64,000 nucleotides of DNA from Galaxea fascicularis (taxonomy: Eukaryota; Cnidaria; Anthozoa; Scleractinia; Euphylliidae), in the NCBI GenBank assembly GCA_948470475.1, contig OX419336.1, positions 22,631,945-22,695,944 on the forward strand, written 5' to 3'. The translations under genes were made by a program, and so were the position numbers. The notes under the pieces were generated by a model. That model had not been told where the DNA came from. It was given only the letters and a program-made list of their open reading frames with translations, and did no database searches. Positions 55,101 through 64,000 of this stretch are shown in pieces. The stretch's first letter is position 1; the number at the start of each line of letters is the position of its first letter.

Positions 55101-56806
55101 AGTGGGAGCTATGACACAGAGTTGAACCATGGTTGATCTGAAGTTGGAACAGATGGGGCAGCATGTTCAAGTTCACACTGCAACCAGATGGGGCAGCACT
55201 TATTGGGATACAGGGCACTTACTAGAAGGAAGACTCCAAATTGAATCGTTACAGTATAGTATTTGCGGGTTGTCCAGATGATGTTCTATAGTTAAGATTT
55301 AAACTCCTTGATTTGTTTTTGGACAGTTCTTGCCTAAGAGGAAATAATAAGGGAGTAACTGAAGAATAACCTGAAATCTCATTTACCTTTGTTGGAGCCT
55401 TTTGTAGTCTGAAAATATTAATGTCAGGCATCTCCGCCCCCTAACCCACAGGTAGCACAGGTGAGAGAGACATCTGGATTCCAAGTGTTATAATGTCATC
55501 TTGTGATGTCACATACTTGTGTAGATATGATAGGTAGTCTTAAATTGGTTCTTAAACATTTTAATTAGATAACTTTTTATCATTGGTTGAAGACACCAAT
55601 GGTGACATTTGTAAGCAACGGTGAGAAGCACAGAACTTCTTAGTATTGCATTACACAGTTTATTCTAGATATATTTCCACGAGGGGAACACACAGCAATT
55701 TCAACACATCATTGGAGGCATGATTGCCGAGATTTATTGGGGTTTGGCTTAATTAAGTTGAAGAATGAACAGAAGACGGCTTTGCTTTATCTTCTTTCTG
55801 GATGTTTTTGTCAACTTTCATATCAGCTTTCTCAAACGTTTAATTTATTGAAAACTCACAGCTCTGAATGATTGTTCCACTGCTTTCATGGGGATGCTAG
55901 GGACAAAAAATTACGCTCAAACTCATCTGTTATTGACGTTATTGTCAGGAAATGTTCCCCCAAGGACTTTTGTGAAGACAAGGAAAACATATGCGTGCTG
56001 TCATCAATTGCAAGTTTTAACAGCAGCTTCGTCAATTCAAGTTTGATTGGAAATGAACTACAACCCTGCATATTTACACCAGAGGCTTTATTGTCAGGCT
56101 TAACAGCACACAAAACCCAGACACCTTAATACATATCCATGCAATCGACACTCATGGCCGCCATCCTGTCAAGAAATGAAATTAACGCAACACTGCCTAA
56201 AACGTGACATCACCGGACGACATTATAACACTCGGAATTCAGACGTCTCTCTCACGCACACCCCCTGTTGGTTAGGGGGAGGAAATGGCTGACATTTCAG
56301 ACTAGAGCCTTTAAGAACGAGGCATATTACAATAGACATTATTGTTATTCAGAGGTGTATAAATGAAGTGGCAAGGTATTCTGCAGTTTAGCCACGCGTA
56401 ATAAGTCCTGGGGCAGTTCCCGCTTTCCCCCTCTCCCCATTTACAGTGTTAATGTTTCAACATTCCCTAGGAGCAGTGGGGAAGAAGGAACTCAAAAACA
56501 GCAGTAAATGGAGAAAGTGCGGTACCGCAGAAGCAAATATCTTAAGGTCTTACGACCCGCATTGGAGTTATAAGCTCAAAATTAATATAAGCCTTAAGCT
56601 TATTCGCCATGCACATGTCATAATAATTATTCGAGTACACATTAGCCATGCACATCACCTTGCACAGCATCTTTCCAGCAATCGGAAACAGAACGCTTCT
56701 CCTTAAATTCCTTCCAAACTTGATAAATACAATAATCCAAGTACCACTCCGAAGTAATCTCAAACAATCGCCCTGATGAAGACGACTCACTCGATTCGCC
56801 CGCCAT
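43154..56806 (-). CDS. TERF: Telomeric repeat-binding factor, TRF1/TRF2-like (532 aa)
   Basis: Double-stranded telomere-binding shelterin protein. Exons, minus strand: 56806-56659, 52722-52460, 51836-51750, 51520-51365, 48335-48223, 47825-47624, 47442-47330, 46555-46436, 44352-44170, 43367-43154; all phases join and total 533 codons. The TRFH dimerisation domain occupies about residues 18-235: first helix WYLDYCIYQVWKEF, then ECHMRNALKLQ, SHYRQGLMNKAKNLYSKLY and the last helix LIQQAAKIKQKK. A low-order linker follows. The C-terminal Myb/telobox (about 479-528) reads RKFWGDEETKWLQKGV, KVYGEGNW, YPFVGRTSVNLKDRWRNL. The fifth exon has a weak donor (CT|GTGAAC), and the last acceptor could be 43378 or 43368; only 43368 keeps phase. 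TRF1 versus TRF2 cannot be assigned. Confidence 0.85.
44853..45010. repeat. 158 bp near-perfect palindrome
   Basis: Arms run from CGTCGACTTCCTATG to CATAGGAAGTAGACG, each containing TATATA-rich DNA and the shared GAACACTAAATAGTC, around a centre near ACAACATAATATGTTG. Lies in a TERF intron. Cruciform-prone. Confidence 0.85.
45200..45830 (-). pseudogene. LINE reverse transcriptase fragment
   Basis: Around 45650-45830 the minus strand encodes PIPKGDHRMSNNNRPISL and VLSKVCER, the start of a non-LTR retrotransposon RT domain. About 100 bp on, in a different frame, is KDLGATLDPNLIF, which resembles a segment normally hundreds of residues downstream. The catalytic centre is therefore deleted. Intronic in TERF. 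Confidence 0.65.
45990..46109 (+). pseudogene. LINE ORF2 C-terminal fragment
   Basis: In one frame the plus strand reads CAPRLWNLFLLIIP, then SSVDILKNVLFKADLL and stops. This matches the APxLWN...FKxxLK tail of CR1/L2-type LINE proteins. Opposite in orientation to the neighbouring RT fragment. Confidence 0.6.
46375..46415. repeat. ATT microsatellite
   Basis: A short run of TTATTA triplets with two TAC interruptions, 20 bp from a TERF exon end. Confidence 0.8.
48817..50305. repeat. Cluster of MITE-like repeats sharing TTAAAGTGC ends
   Basis: TTAAAGTGCTACTATGATCA at about 48819 and its complement ending 50305 (TAGTAGCACTTTAA) bracket the block. Further copies of the terminus occur at 49491, 49605 and, inverted, near 50160. 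Between them lie AT-rich segments without coding potential. Probably nested non-autonomous elements in a TERF intron. Confidence 0.7.
49486..49696. repeat. 114 bp direct tandem duplication
   Basis: The block starting AAAAACTTTAAAGTGCCAC at about 49486 recurs 114 bp later with essentially no differences through GTGACCCAAGTTT. The near-identity indicates a recent duplication. Confidence 0.85.
53331..54718. mobile_element. Non-autonomous Tc1/mariner-like element, TA-flanked
   Basis: Inverted ends CCGTATTTATTCGTCTA and TAGACAAATAAATACGG are each bordered by TA, the Tc1/mariner target. The TATAAGCCGAG motif recurs internally at about 53464 and 54605. No transposase. Carries a second MITE inside it. 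Lies in TERF intron 1. Confidence 0.75.
54074..54465. mobile_element. MITE nested in the 53331 element
   Basis: Inverted ends GTACCCTGGGTGCCAGAGG and its near-complement ending GGATAC, with CATGTTGG on both outer sides (about 54067-54074 and 54466-54473), a duplication of about 8 bp. Both arms continue with the TTATTTTTTT and GCGCCGAAAGGAAAAAA type segments. The same terminus starts at 63932. Confidence 0.8.
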
Positions 56807-56869
56807 TTTTCTTTTGTAATTCGGCCCAGTCTCTCTCTTTCAACGAAAGATCCAAAAATCGGGGAAAAG

Positions 56870-57110
56870 GGCAGGGAAAAGGGCGGCCGTACACAGGCCA
56901 GAGTGCAGTGTGCTCGTAGTGCAGTACGATCCAATCGTCCTTATGCTCGAGTGCAGTATGCTCGAGTGGCTCTGCTGTGGCTCTGGATATAATCACATGA
57001 TTTTCGAGTGCAGTTTGGAATAAATAAGCACGAGTAAATTTTCAAAGACTTACAAAATTGCGGACGAGTGCAATTTGGGGTCTTTGAAAATTTACAGTCT
57101 CGGCGGGAAT
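56870..57110. repeat. CGAGTGCAG-rich repeat upstream of TERF
   Basis: Seven or so copies of GAGTGCAGT/GAGTGCAAT lie within 240 bp just upstream of the TERF start. ATTTTCAAAGACT faces GTCTTTGAAAATTT at 57038-57100. It may overlap the TERF promoter. Origin unknown, probably a MITE remnant. Confidence 0.55.
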
Positions 57111-59240
57111 CGATGACATTCTGACGGTGCGTGGGCGAAGGTGATACCTATGAAAGTGCAGTTGAAGATCATGACAAGAACTTAATTGCACTCCTCGAGA
57201 GGTGCCGCGAGAAGAATATTAAGCTTAACCCAAAGAAGTTGCAGTTGAGAAAGCAAGACGCACCGTACATTGGGCATTTGCTGACCCCAAATGGTCTAAA
57301 AGCAGATCCAAACAAGGTCAAGGCCATTTTGGAGATGCCTACCCCTACTGAGAAACAGTATCTGCAAAGAGTGCTTGACATGATCACATATCTTGCCAAG
57401 TTTCTTCCCAACCTTTCGGATGTGACTGAACCGTTGAGACGTCTTCTAGGTCTACAGAGATGTGGAGTAGCATTGGAATCACGTACACGAGGACGCGTTA
57501 ACTCAAGTAAAGCAGTTGATCACAAGGGAACCTGTCCTCAGGTATTTTGATGACAAAAAGGAAGTCACCTTACAGTGCGATGCCTCAGAATCTGGCCTTG
57601 GCGCTACGATCATGCAGGAAGGCCAGCCTGTAACCTTCAGCTCAGGAGCATTATCGAACACGGAGAACTATGCACAGATAGAAAAAGAGCTGCTCAGCAT
57701 TGTCCATGGCTGCACGCGTTTTGATCAGTATGTTAATGGAATGGAGGTTACTGTACAGACGGATCACAAGTCTTTAGAGAACATTTTCAGAAAACCCCTG
57801 CTGTCAGCTCCCAAGAGGCTTCAAAGGATGTTGTTACACTTGCAGAAGTACAACTTGAAGATTGTGTACAAGCCAGGGAAGGAGCTCTTTATCGCAGATA
57901 CACTCAGTCGAGCGTTCGTACCCAATGAACAAACCGGCTCAGAGACGAAGACTTGTGATGTTTATGCTGTAGAGCAAGAAGAGTATTTAATCAAGGCCAT
58001 AGAAGAAATTTCCATGGTTGAGTTTCTAACAATCACAACTGAACGTCTTGCAGATCTTCGAGAGAAAACTGAGCGCGATGAATCTCTCCAGAAACTGAAA
58101 CATGTTATCAGGGTCGGTTGGCCCGTCACGAAAGAAGAAGTTCCACCTGAAATCAGAAACTATTTCCATTTAAAGGAAGAACTGACCATGCAAGATGGCA
58201 TTCTTTTCGAAGGTTGTTTGCGAAAGGCACGTGATGTTCTTTACTGGCCTGGAGTGTCAGCTGAATTTAAGGACTCGATCTCGAAGTGTAACATTTGCAA
58301 CAAAAAATCAACAGAAAGAACCTCTGACACCTCACGATCCACCGAAACGCTCGTGGTCTCATGTAGCAACAGATCTCTTCACTTTCGACAAGGAAGAATG
58401 GTTTATCATTGTAGACTACTGGTCAGATTATTTTGAGCTAAACCAGTTGCCGGATACCCAAGCAAGTACTGTTATTAAGTCCCTCAAGAACCAGTTTGCT
58501 CGCCATGGCATACCAGACACACTTTACAGTGACAACGGGCCACAGTTCGCATCCAGAGAGTTCAAGGAATTTGCAGCAGCCTGGCAGTTTGATCACCAGA
58601 CTTCATCCCCGTATTATCCCCAGTCCAATAGGAAGATAGAAAATGCCGTCAAGTCAGCCAAGAGATTACTCACCAAGGCAAAGGCAAGTGGTCAGGATCC
58701 ATATCTACCCATTCTTGACTGGCGTAACACGCCATCAACCAGTATCACCAGCTCAAAGGTTGTTTGGAAGACGCACAAAGACACTTTTACCCACAGCTCG
58801 AACATTGCTTCAACCCAAGATTGTAGAAGGAACTCAGTGAAGAAAAATTGTAGGAAAGAAAGGCCAATCAAGAACGCTACTACAACAAAGGGTCAAGAGC
58901 GCTACCTAAATTACTACCTGGTGACACAGTGCGCATGAAGCCATTACCGACCGACTGTGAGAAACAGTGGAAGAAAGCAATGGTAGTCAAGTAAGTAGCT
59001 CCTATCGTATCCTATCGTATGAATTGGACCTGCATGGAAGTGTCTACAGAAGAAACAGAAGACACTTGGTGAAGACTAAGGGCCGATTTACACGATACGA
59101 TAAGCGGTACGACCGTTCGTCCACCACAAAGATCTCAGGACTCTGTTTAGGTTCTAAAACTTCAAAGACTACCATAGAAACATCGCTTTCCTTCCAAGTG
59201 TATTCTCGGCTTAGTCTCTGATTCAAAAGAGGGAGGATGT
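57111..59240 (+). pseudogene. Ty3/gypsy retrotransposon pol remnant
   Basis: Starts abruptly inside reverse transcriptase, at IDDIL of the catalytic YxDD region, and runs through the RT thumb (PKKLQLRKQDAPYIGHLLT), RNase H (CDASESGLGA, QTDHKSLENIF, ADTLSRAF), the integrase zinc region (YWPGVSAEF, CNICNKKS) and the catalytic core (DLFTFDKEEW, YSDNGPQF, YYPQSNRKIENA). It ends with VRMKPLP and VYRRNRRHLVKTK. Frame breaks near 57130, 57510, 58325 and 58755 make it inactive. The purine tract AAAAGAGGGAGG at about 59224 precedes a putative LTR start TGTAAC at 59238. Gag, protease and most of the RT are missing. Confidence 0.88.
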
Positions 59241-59253
59241 AACAATATTAATG

Positions 59254-59986
59254 AAAGGTAAAAGACGTTCGCTGGCTAAAATATTTAAAAATAACATGAG
59301 CTTTCGACTGTCAATCTACAGCCTTCGACGGATAAAATTGAAATGCGAAATGGTGAAATATATACAAAAAAGGCGAGATAAAATGGTAAGGAAAAACAAA
59401 AGAAAAATATAAAACGTGTAAATTGGTGACTATTGTTTAAAAAGAATACAATACTGGTCTGGAATCGGCTTAGAGTTATTGTCGGCATGCTTGGTGGCAG
59501 AGGTATGCCAAGCCTCCAGGGTTTTTCTAACGCGAAAAGAGCCTTTGTCAATGACACAAGAGTTGTCGAAATCTATGCGATGGTCGAATGACCAAGCATG
59601 TTTCGCAATATTTGAACCATTAGCACATGTTTTTACATTCCTGATATGTTCTTTCTTCCGAGTATCAAAACAACAACTCTTGTGTCATTGACAAAGGCTC
59701 TTTTCGCGTTAGAAAAACCCTGGAGGCTTGGCATACCTCTGCCACCAAGCATGCCGACAATAACTCTAAGCCGATTCCAGACCAGTATTGTATTCTTTTT
59801 AAACAATAGTCACCAATTTACACGTTTTATATTTTTCTTTTGTTTTTCCTTACCATTTTATCTCGCCTTTTTTGTATATATTTCACCATTTCGCATTTCA
59901 ATTTTATCCGTCGAAGGCTGTAGATTGACAGTCGAAAGCTCATGTTATTTTTAAATATTTTAGCCAGCGAACGTCTTTTACCTTTT
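59254..59986. mobile_element. Inverted duplication of a Penelope-like element 3' end
   Basis: Two arms of about 313 bp (59254-59566 and 59673-59986) are almost perfect complements around a 106 bp spacer. Reading from the spacer on the minus strand gives GSNIAKHAWSFDHRIDFDN, then RVRKTLEAWHT and a stop. This resembles the C-terminus of the GIY-YIG endonuclease domain of Penelope-like retroelements, followed by a shared 3' tail. The right arm repeats only the last part of it. The insertion sits just inside the presumed gypsy LTR. Confidence 0.75.
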
Positions 59987-60222
59987 AATATGTCTTATCC
60001 TGGCTACGCTTCAATTTTTAATAATATTAATGAAGTTACCCAGTTGATTATTGTTATTCTGCGGCCCTATCATATTGCGGGCTCAAACAAAACAGTGACG
60101 CTTCGGATATGTTTTTCGGCCGGTGTAAGTCGGTGTTTAACCGGTGTCCCAAGTTGTGAGGATCACCACAGTTTTCAGTTTACTTCAAAGAGTATCATCA
60201 AAGTGAACTAATCGGTTCGTTG

Positions 60223-60380
60223 GAATAGGCCATATTCGTATTCTCGGTATTGAACTGGACCTAGCATGAAGTGGAGGCTCTTGTGGGGGAATGTTTTCAT
60301 ATGTAAATGTATTCCCCCGCAAGAGCCTCCACTTCATGCTAGATCCAGTTCAATACCGAGAATACGAATATGGCCTATTC
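60223..60380. repeat. 158 bp hairpin
   Basis: Arms of about 70 bp, starting GAATAGGCCATATTCG, are complementary with two mismatches around an 18 bp loop (GTTTTCATATG...). No coding content. MITE-like foldback. Confidence 0.9.
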
Positions 60381-60566
60381 TAGGTTTTTAATGGTAATTT
60401 TTTATATATATCAACTGTTGATGACACGCACCACGATTGCAGCTGCCTATGGTCAAATCAGGTTAGAATACAATAGGAATTCGCCGTGAAAATCGACCTG
60501 AAAGCTGAAAAAGACCAATTATACCAGGGCCGCGAAGTGAGAAAAATATGAGAAAACAGGTAGAAT

Positions 60567-63500
60567 TCAACGCCCCCATACGCAGGGTGTCAAAGAGGGG
60601 TTGGGTAACACAAGGTAAAAGTTGAAAAATAGCGTGACCAGAATTGGACTTGGAAACAGGCTTGCAGTATAACACGTCTGAAAAGTGCTAATGCGAGACC
60701 AATCTGCCATTTTCATAACGTCCTCAAGTGGAACACTGCTGTGGACTGGTGCGATTGTAGATGCTCCACGAACCAAGTGCGCCCTGAAGATCTGTGTCAG
60801 TACCGGCACTTTTCTAGATTGAGCGCAGCCAACGGCTAAGTAGGTGAAGTGATTGGATTATGTGGTTTAACATAAGAGACAAACTAAGGGTCAGGGTTTG
60901 AGAATGGAAATACTGGACATAAATTTCGTGTAGCCTTAAGGTAACAACATAAAGTGTCAACAGGACAGAGTCTCTTATTACAAGGGAAAGTTCCCAAAAA
61001 TGCTTGAGATATATATTCTGAAGAACCTCGCTTTCTTAGTGTCGTCAATGTAAAGGAAACTCCTTTAGGGATCACACGGCAATATCGAAGGTCCAGCTTC
61101 GAAAGGTATGAAACTCCTTCTGGACAACAGAGGGTGAATAGCATTGCCAGTTTGATTAACAGGAGCTTGAGTGTCAATAGTTTGCTCTTTCCAACGCGGT
61201 CCAAGTACTTACTTATCAGGTGCACATCCTATGTGTGTGTATATCTAGGTTTTGGAGGACGCATGTTAAGCATTCCCTGTAAAAGTTGAACGATGAGAGG
61301 GTTTTGGCCGACTGAGTAGCCATCAATCTTAGAAGAGGAGACAGCCAAACGCGCTACATTGTCCGACTTATAAGCAGCCCCTAATATGTGAAAGACGGTT
61401 AAATGAAGCCTGGGGTACATTGGGTGGATTAGTAGATGAGACGCAGGGTCCCTCAGCAGATGTTTGGAGTTTGGGATCATGACAGGGTTCTTAATAAGGA
61501 GATTCAGAATAGCAGGCCACCAAAATTAAGACTGTGCCTGCCACACTGGAGCCACCAGGAGTAGATCTGCTTTGTCCTGCAATACCTTGTTCAATACGTT
61601 TGAGATTGGACTGAAAGGTGGACAGGCGTAGCCTTTAAGAAGGGACCAGTCCAGGGTCATTGCATCTGTGTAGGTCGCACCTGGGTCTGATTTCCAGCTG
61701 GCATTTTTTTGGAAGGAGGACTGTTTGGCGCGAGGCAAAGAGGTCTCCATCGCACCCTCTTAGAAGGCCTGGATCATCCGTGGATCTATTTACCATTCGC
61801 TGGAGTCGTAAAACTCTCTTGACGCTTTGTCTGCCACATCGTTGAGTTTGCCTGGCAGATGCTGAGCGGTGTTCAGAATTGCTCTTTGAAGGCACCACTG
61901 TCATAGCTATAAAGTTAGGCTGACCAGCTAAGGAGAGTGTGTGCCCCCTTTCTTGTTTACATGGGCTACCGCTGTTGTGTTGTCCATGAGGAGGCAGACC
62001 GAGATGTTGGACCGGCCTTTGAGAAAGGCTTTGGTGGCAAGAAAGGCAGCTCTGAGCTCGAGGACGTTTTTGTGTCGTTTGGCCTTCAGGGGTGACCAAT
62101 CACCGTTTGCAGTTAAGCCCAGGCAGCATGCACCCCAGCCTGCCTTGGATGCGTCTGAAGTGATGTACAAGTCTGGGGGAGGAGGGTTGATGGTACTGCC
62201 CCTGACAGCGGCTACGTTCTGGAGCCACCAATGTAGTTCGGCCTGAGAATTGCTGTTTAGGGAAATCAGTGTCTCGTAATTGTGCTGAGATGCCTGTAAA
62301 TACCTGTAATGGAGTAGGGCTTGCTAGATGGCGGGGCGAGCCGCCTCCAATGTGCATATCAGGCTTGCCACTTTGCGAGCTGACGAAGTCGGGTTGCAAA
62401 GAATCTTTTGACATATGTGCTGAATGTTCAGGATTTTTTTCTCTGGCAGGCTGAGTGACATTGTCAGTGAGTTTATGGAGAGAAAAAAATCTCAAGAAGC
62501 AAATTGTCCCGCTGGGGGAGTCCATTTCGATTTGCGAACTTGAAGTGTTTCAAAAGTATCTTTGACTGGCAGATATGCATCCTTTAAGTCTATGTATGTC
62601 AAACAGTCTCCCATGTTTAGTAATGTCTTCAGACAGTTTTCTACAAACTTGTTGAGTCGGCTCAGGTCGATTACTGGGGGATACGTTTCTTTCTTTGTTC
62701 GGAACTAGGAAGTCTGCTGTAGAAATTTACCTTTGAAAGAGGGAACAGGAACAGAGTTGAGTGGGATTTGATATCCCGACACAAAAATTACAATTTCTGG
62801 GTCTGAACTAATTTGTTTCCACCTTCCTAAGAAGGTGTTGAGTCTTGGTTTCAGGGTCCCTTGTGGGGACAAAAGGACCGATAGTTTTTTGACCAGTTTT
62901 CCTGGTACTTAGGGAAGGTGCATGTGGTCATAAAGCGTGGCCTATCCTTGGTGGACCCAGATTTCTGGTAAGGGTGTCTGGGTTTTGAAACATTTAATAA
63001 CTTCTTGACGAGACCACGAGAGAGGTCAGCTTGTTTTGAAGCAACGGTGGAAAAGTTGGCCTATCCAGACAAAAAACGCTTAGCATTAGGGGGTGACTGT
63101 TCAGCCAGACTGATTTTGTCTTTATTAATATCTGCAAGAACGTTCTTCCGCCGTAACACTGACATTTGATGTTTAGCTGAACCAAGAAAGCATAGTGTTT
63201 CTTCAACTATGCTTTTAATTTCCTCTGTAGGAACTTGAGTTCCTGATGAGAGAGAATCATGTAGTGAGCAAAGGGGTCCTGTTCTGTTTAGGAGGCCCTC
63301 TAGACCACAGTTATCTCCTTATCGCGGTCTTGCACGTACTTCTTTGTTTGGAGGGGAGTGATTTGGTTTACAATTGAAGGATCCAAGGTAGCAGTAGTTA
63401 GGCAATCAACTGTCGAAATATTGTAATTGTCGAGGATTTCACACACTTGGTCATTACTGAGTTTCCTTCAGAACTGTTTCTCCAAGAAAGTCGACAGTTT

Positions 63501-63862
63501 CTTTTGAGGTTCCCATGATCACTGGACATAGTCAGGGTCGTATAACGATGTTGTAGAATTGTTGTTGGCAACTCCGTTTAGTTGAACCTCTTCGGGTGGC
63601 TGTGAAACATTTGCCTCGTGTGATGCCCTAGTGGCCATGTGGGATGGCTTAACAACCTGGTGTTGAGGCTTAATAGCCTGGCTTTGGGGCTCAATAGCCA
63701 GCGATACACAATCTTCTGAATAATCTAAATCGAAGTAAAATCGAAATCGGAGTAGGCCCGAACAGATGTTTGGTCATCACTGGGATGCGATTGCGGGAAA
63801 TTTCCCAATGCTTGCTCGAAGTGAGACTCGATGGACGGTAAGCGGTCCTTTGTCTTCGCCAT
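60567..63862 (-). pseudogene. DIRS-type tyrosine-recombinase retrotransposon, degraded
   Basis: From 5' to 3' on the minus strand. A gag-like start ATG at 63862 (MAKTKDRLPSIESHFEQ) stops after about 45 codons. Reverse transcriptase is at about 62720-62520 (PVIDLSRLNKFVENCL, YIDLKDAYLPV). A RNase H domain is at 62170-61928 (SDASKAGWGACCLG, LELRAAFLATKAFL, DNTTAVAHVNKKGG). A tyrosine recombinase spans 61480-60600 (QGMLNMRPPKPRYT, SYLSKLDLRYC, APVHSSVPLEDVMKMADWS followed by STFQTCY). Many stops and frame changes separate these blocks. DIRS elements use a recombinase instead of an integrase. Their inverted terminal repeats were not found. Confidence 0.85.
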
Positions 63863-63931
63863 GTCTGTTTGAATCTTTTGGTAGGTTAAAAGATAAAATG
63901 TACATCGTCATAACAGAACTGATCACTTTTA

Positions 63932-64000
63932 GTACCCTGGGCGCCAGAGGTTATTTCGTTCGCTACACAGCTTGTTTTGTACGAACACTAAGCCTTTTAT
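63932..64000. mobile_element. Left end of a MITE, cut by the window edge
   Basis: GTACCCTGGGCGCCAGAGG at 63932, followed by TTATTTCGTTCGC, matches the terminus of the nested element at 54074 with one difference in the first 19 bases. Confidence 0.65.

Overview
This is eukaryotic, intron-rich, AT-leaning animal DNA. The five host genes I could assemble exon by exon are clear metazoan orthologues. The transposon mix (a TTAA-flanked Mutator-like-domain DNA transposon, DIRS, Penelope-like, Ty3/gypsy, LINE fragments, a tRNA-derived SINE and many palindromic MITEs) fits an early-branching marine invertebrate, most likely an anthozoan cnidarian (coral or sea anemone). That placement is inference; no rRNA or mitochondrial marker is present.

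Layout. 649-16516 (+) holds the 3' part of a BRD8-like bromodomain gene; its 5' end lies outside the window. One intron (5701-11335) is almost filled by a 5.1 kb DNA transposon on the opposite strand, which carries a decayed transposase fused to a DEDDh exonuclease domain. 19036-23731 (-) is an SRSF10/12-type SR protein gene with an AT-AC, U12-type intron. 268 bp away and divergent, 24000-27837 (+) is the histone stem-loop binding protein gene (SLBP). 31117-34593 (-) is an RNF38/RNF44-type RING-H2 ubiquitin ligase gene. 40333-40722 (+) is an intronless PNRC gene. 43154-56806 (-) is a ten-exon TERF (TRF1/TRF2-type) telomere-binding protein gene whose introns are full of repeats.

56870-64000 is transposon-dominated: a 5'-truncated, frameshifted Ty3/gypsy pol; a 733 bp inverted duplication of the 3' end of a Penelope-like element; a 158 bp hairpin; a degraded DIRS-type tyrosine-recombinase retrotransposon; and, at the right edge, the start of a MITE also seen at 54074.

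The host genes are housekeeping regulators of chromatin (BRD8, NuA4/TIP60), splicing (SRSF10-like), histone mRNA processing (SLBP), ubiquitylation (RNF38/44), mRNA decay or nuclear receptor coactivation (PNRC) and telomeres (TERF). They are not an operon. The only structural coupling is the short bidirectional promoter between the SR gene and SLBP. Exon borders were read by hand from splice consensus and reading-phase continuity; no transcript evidence was available.
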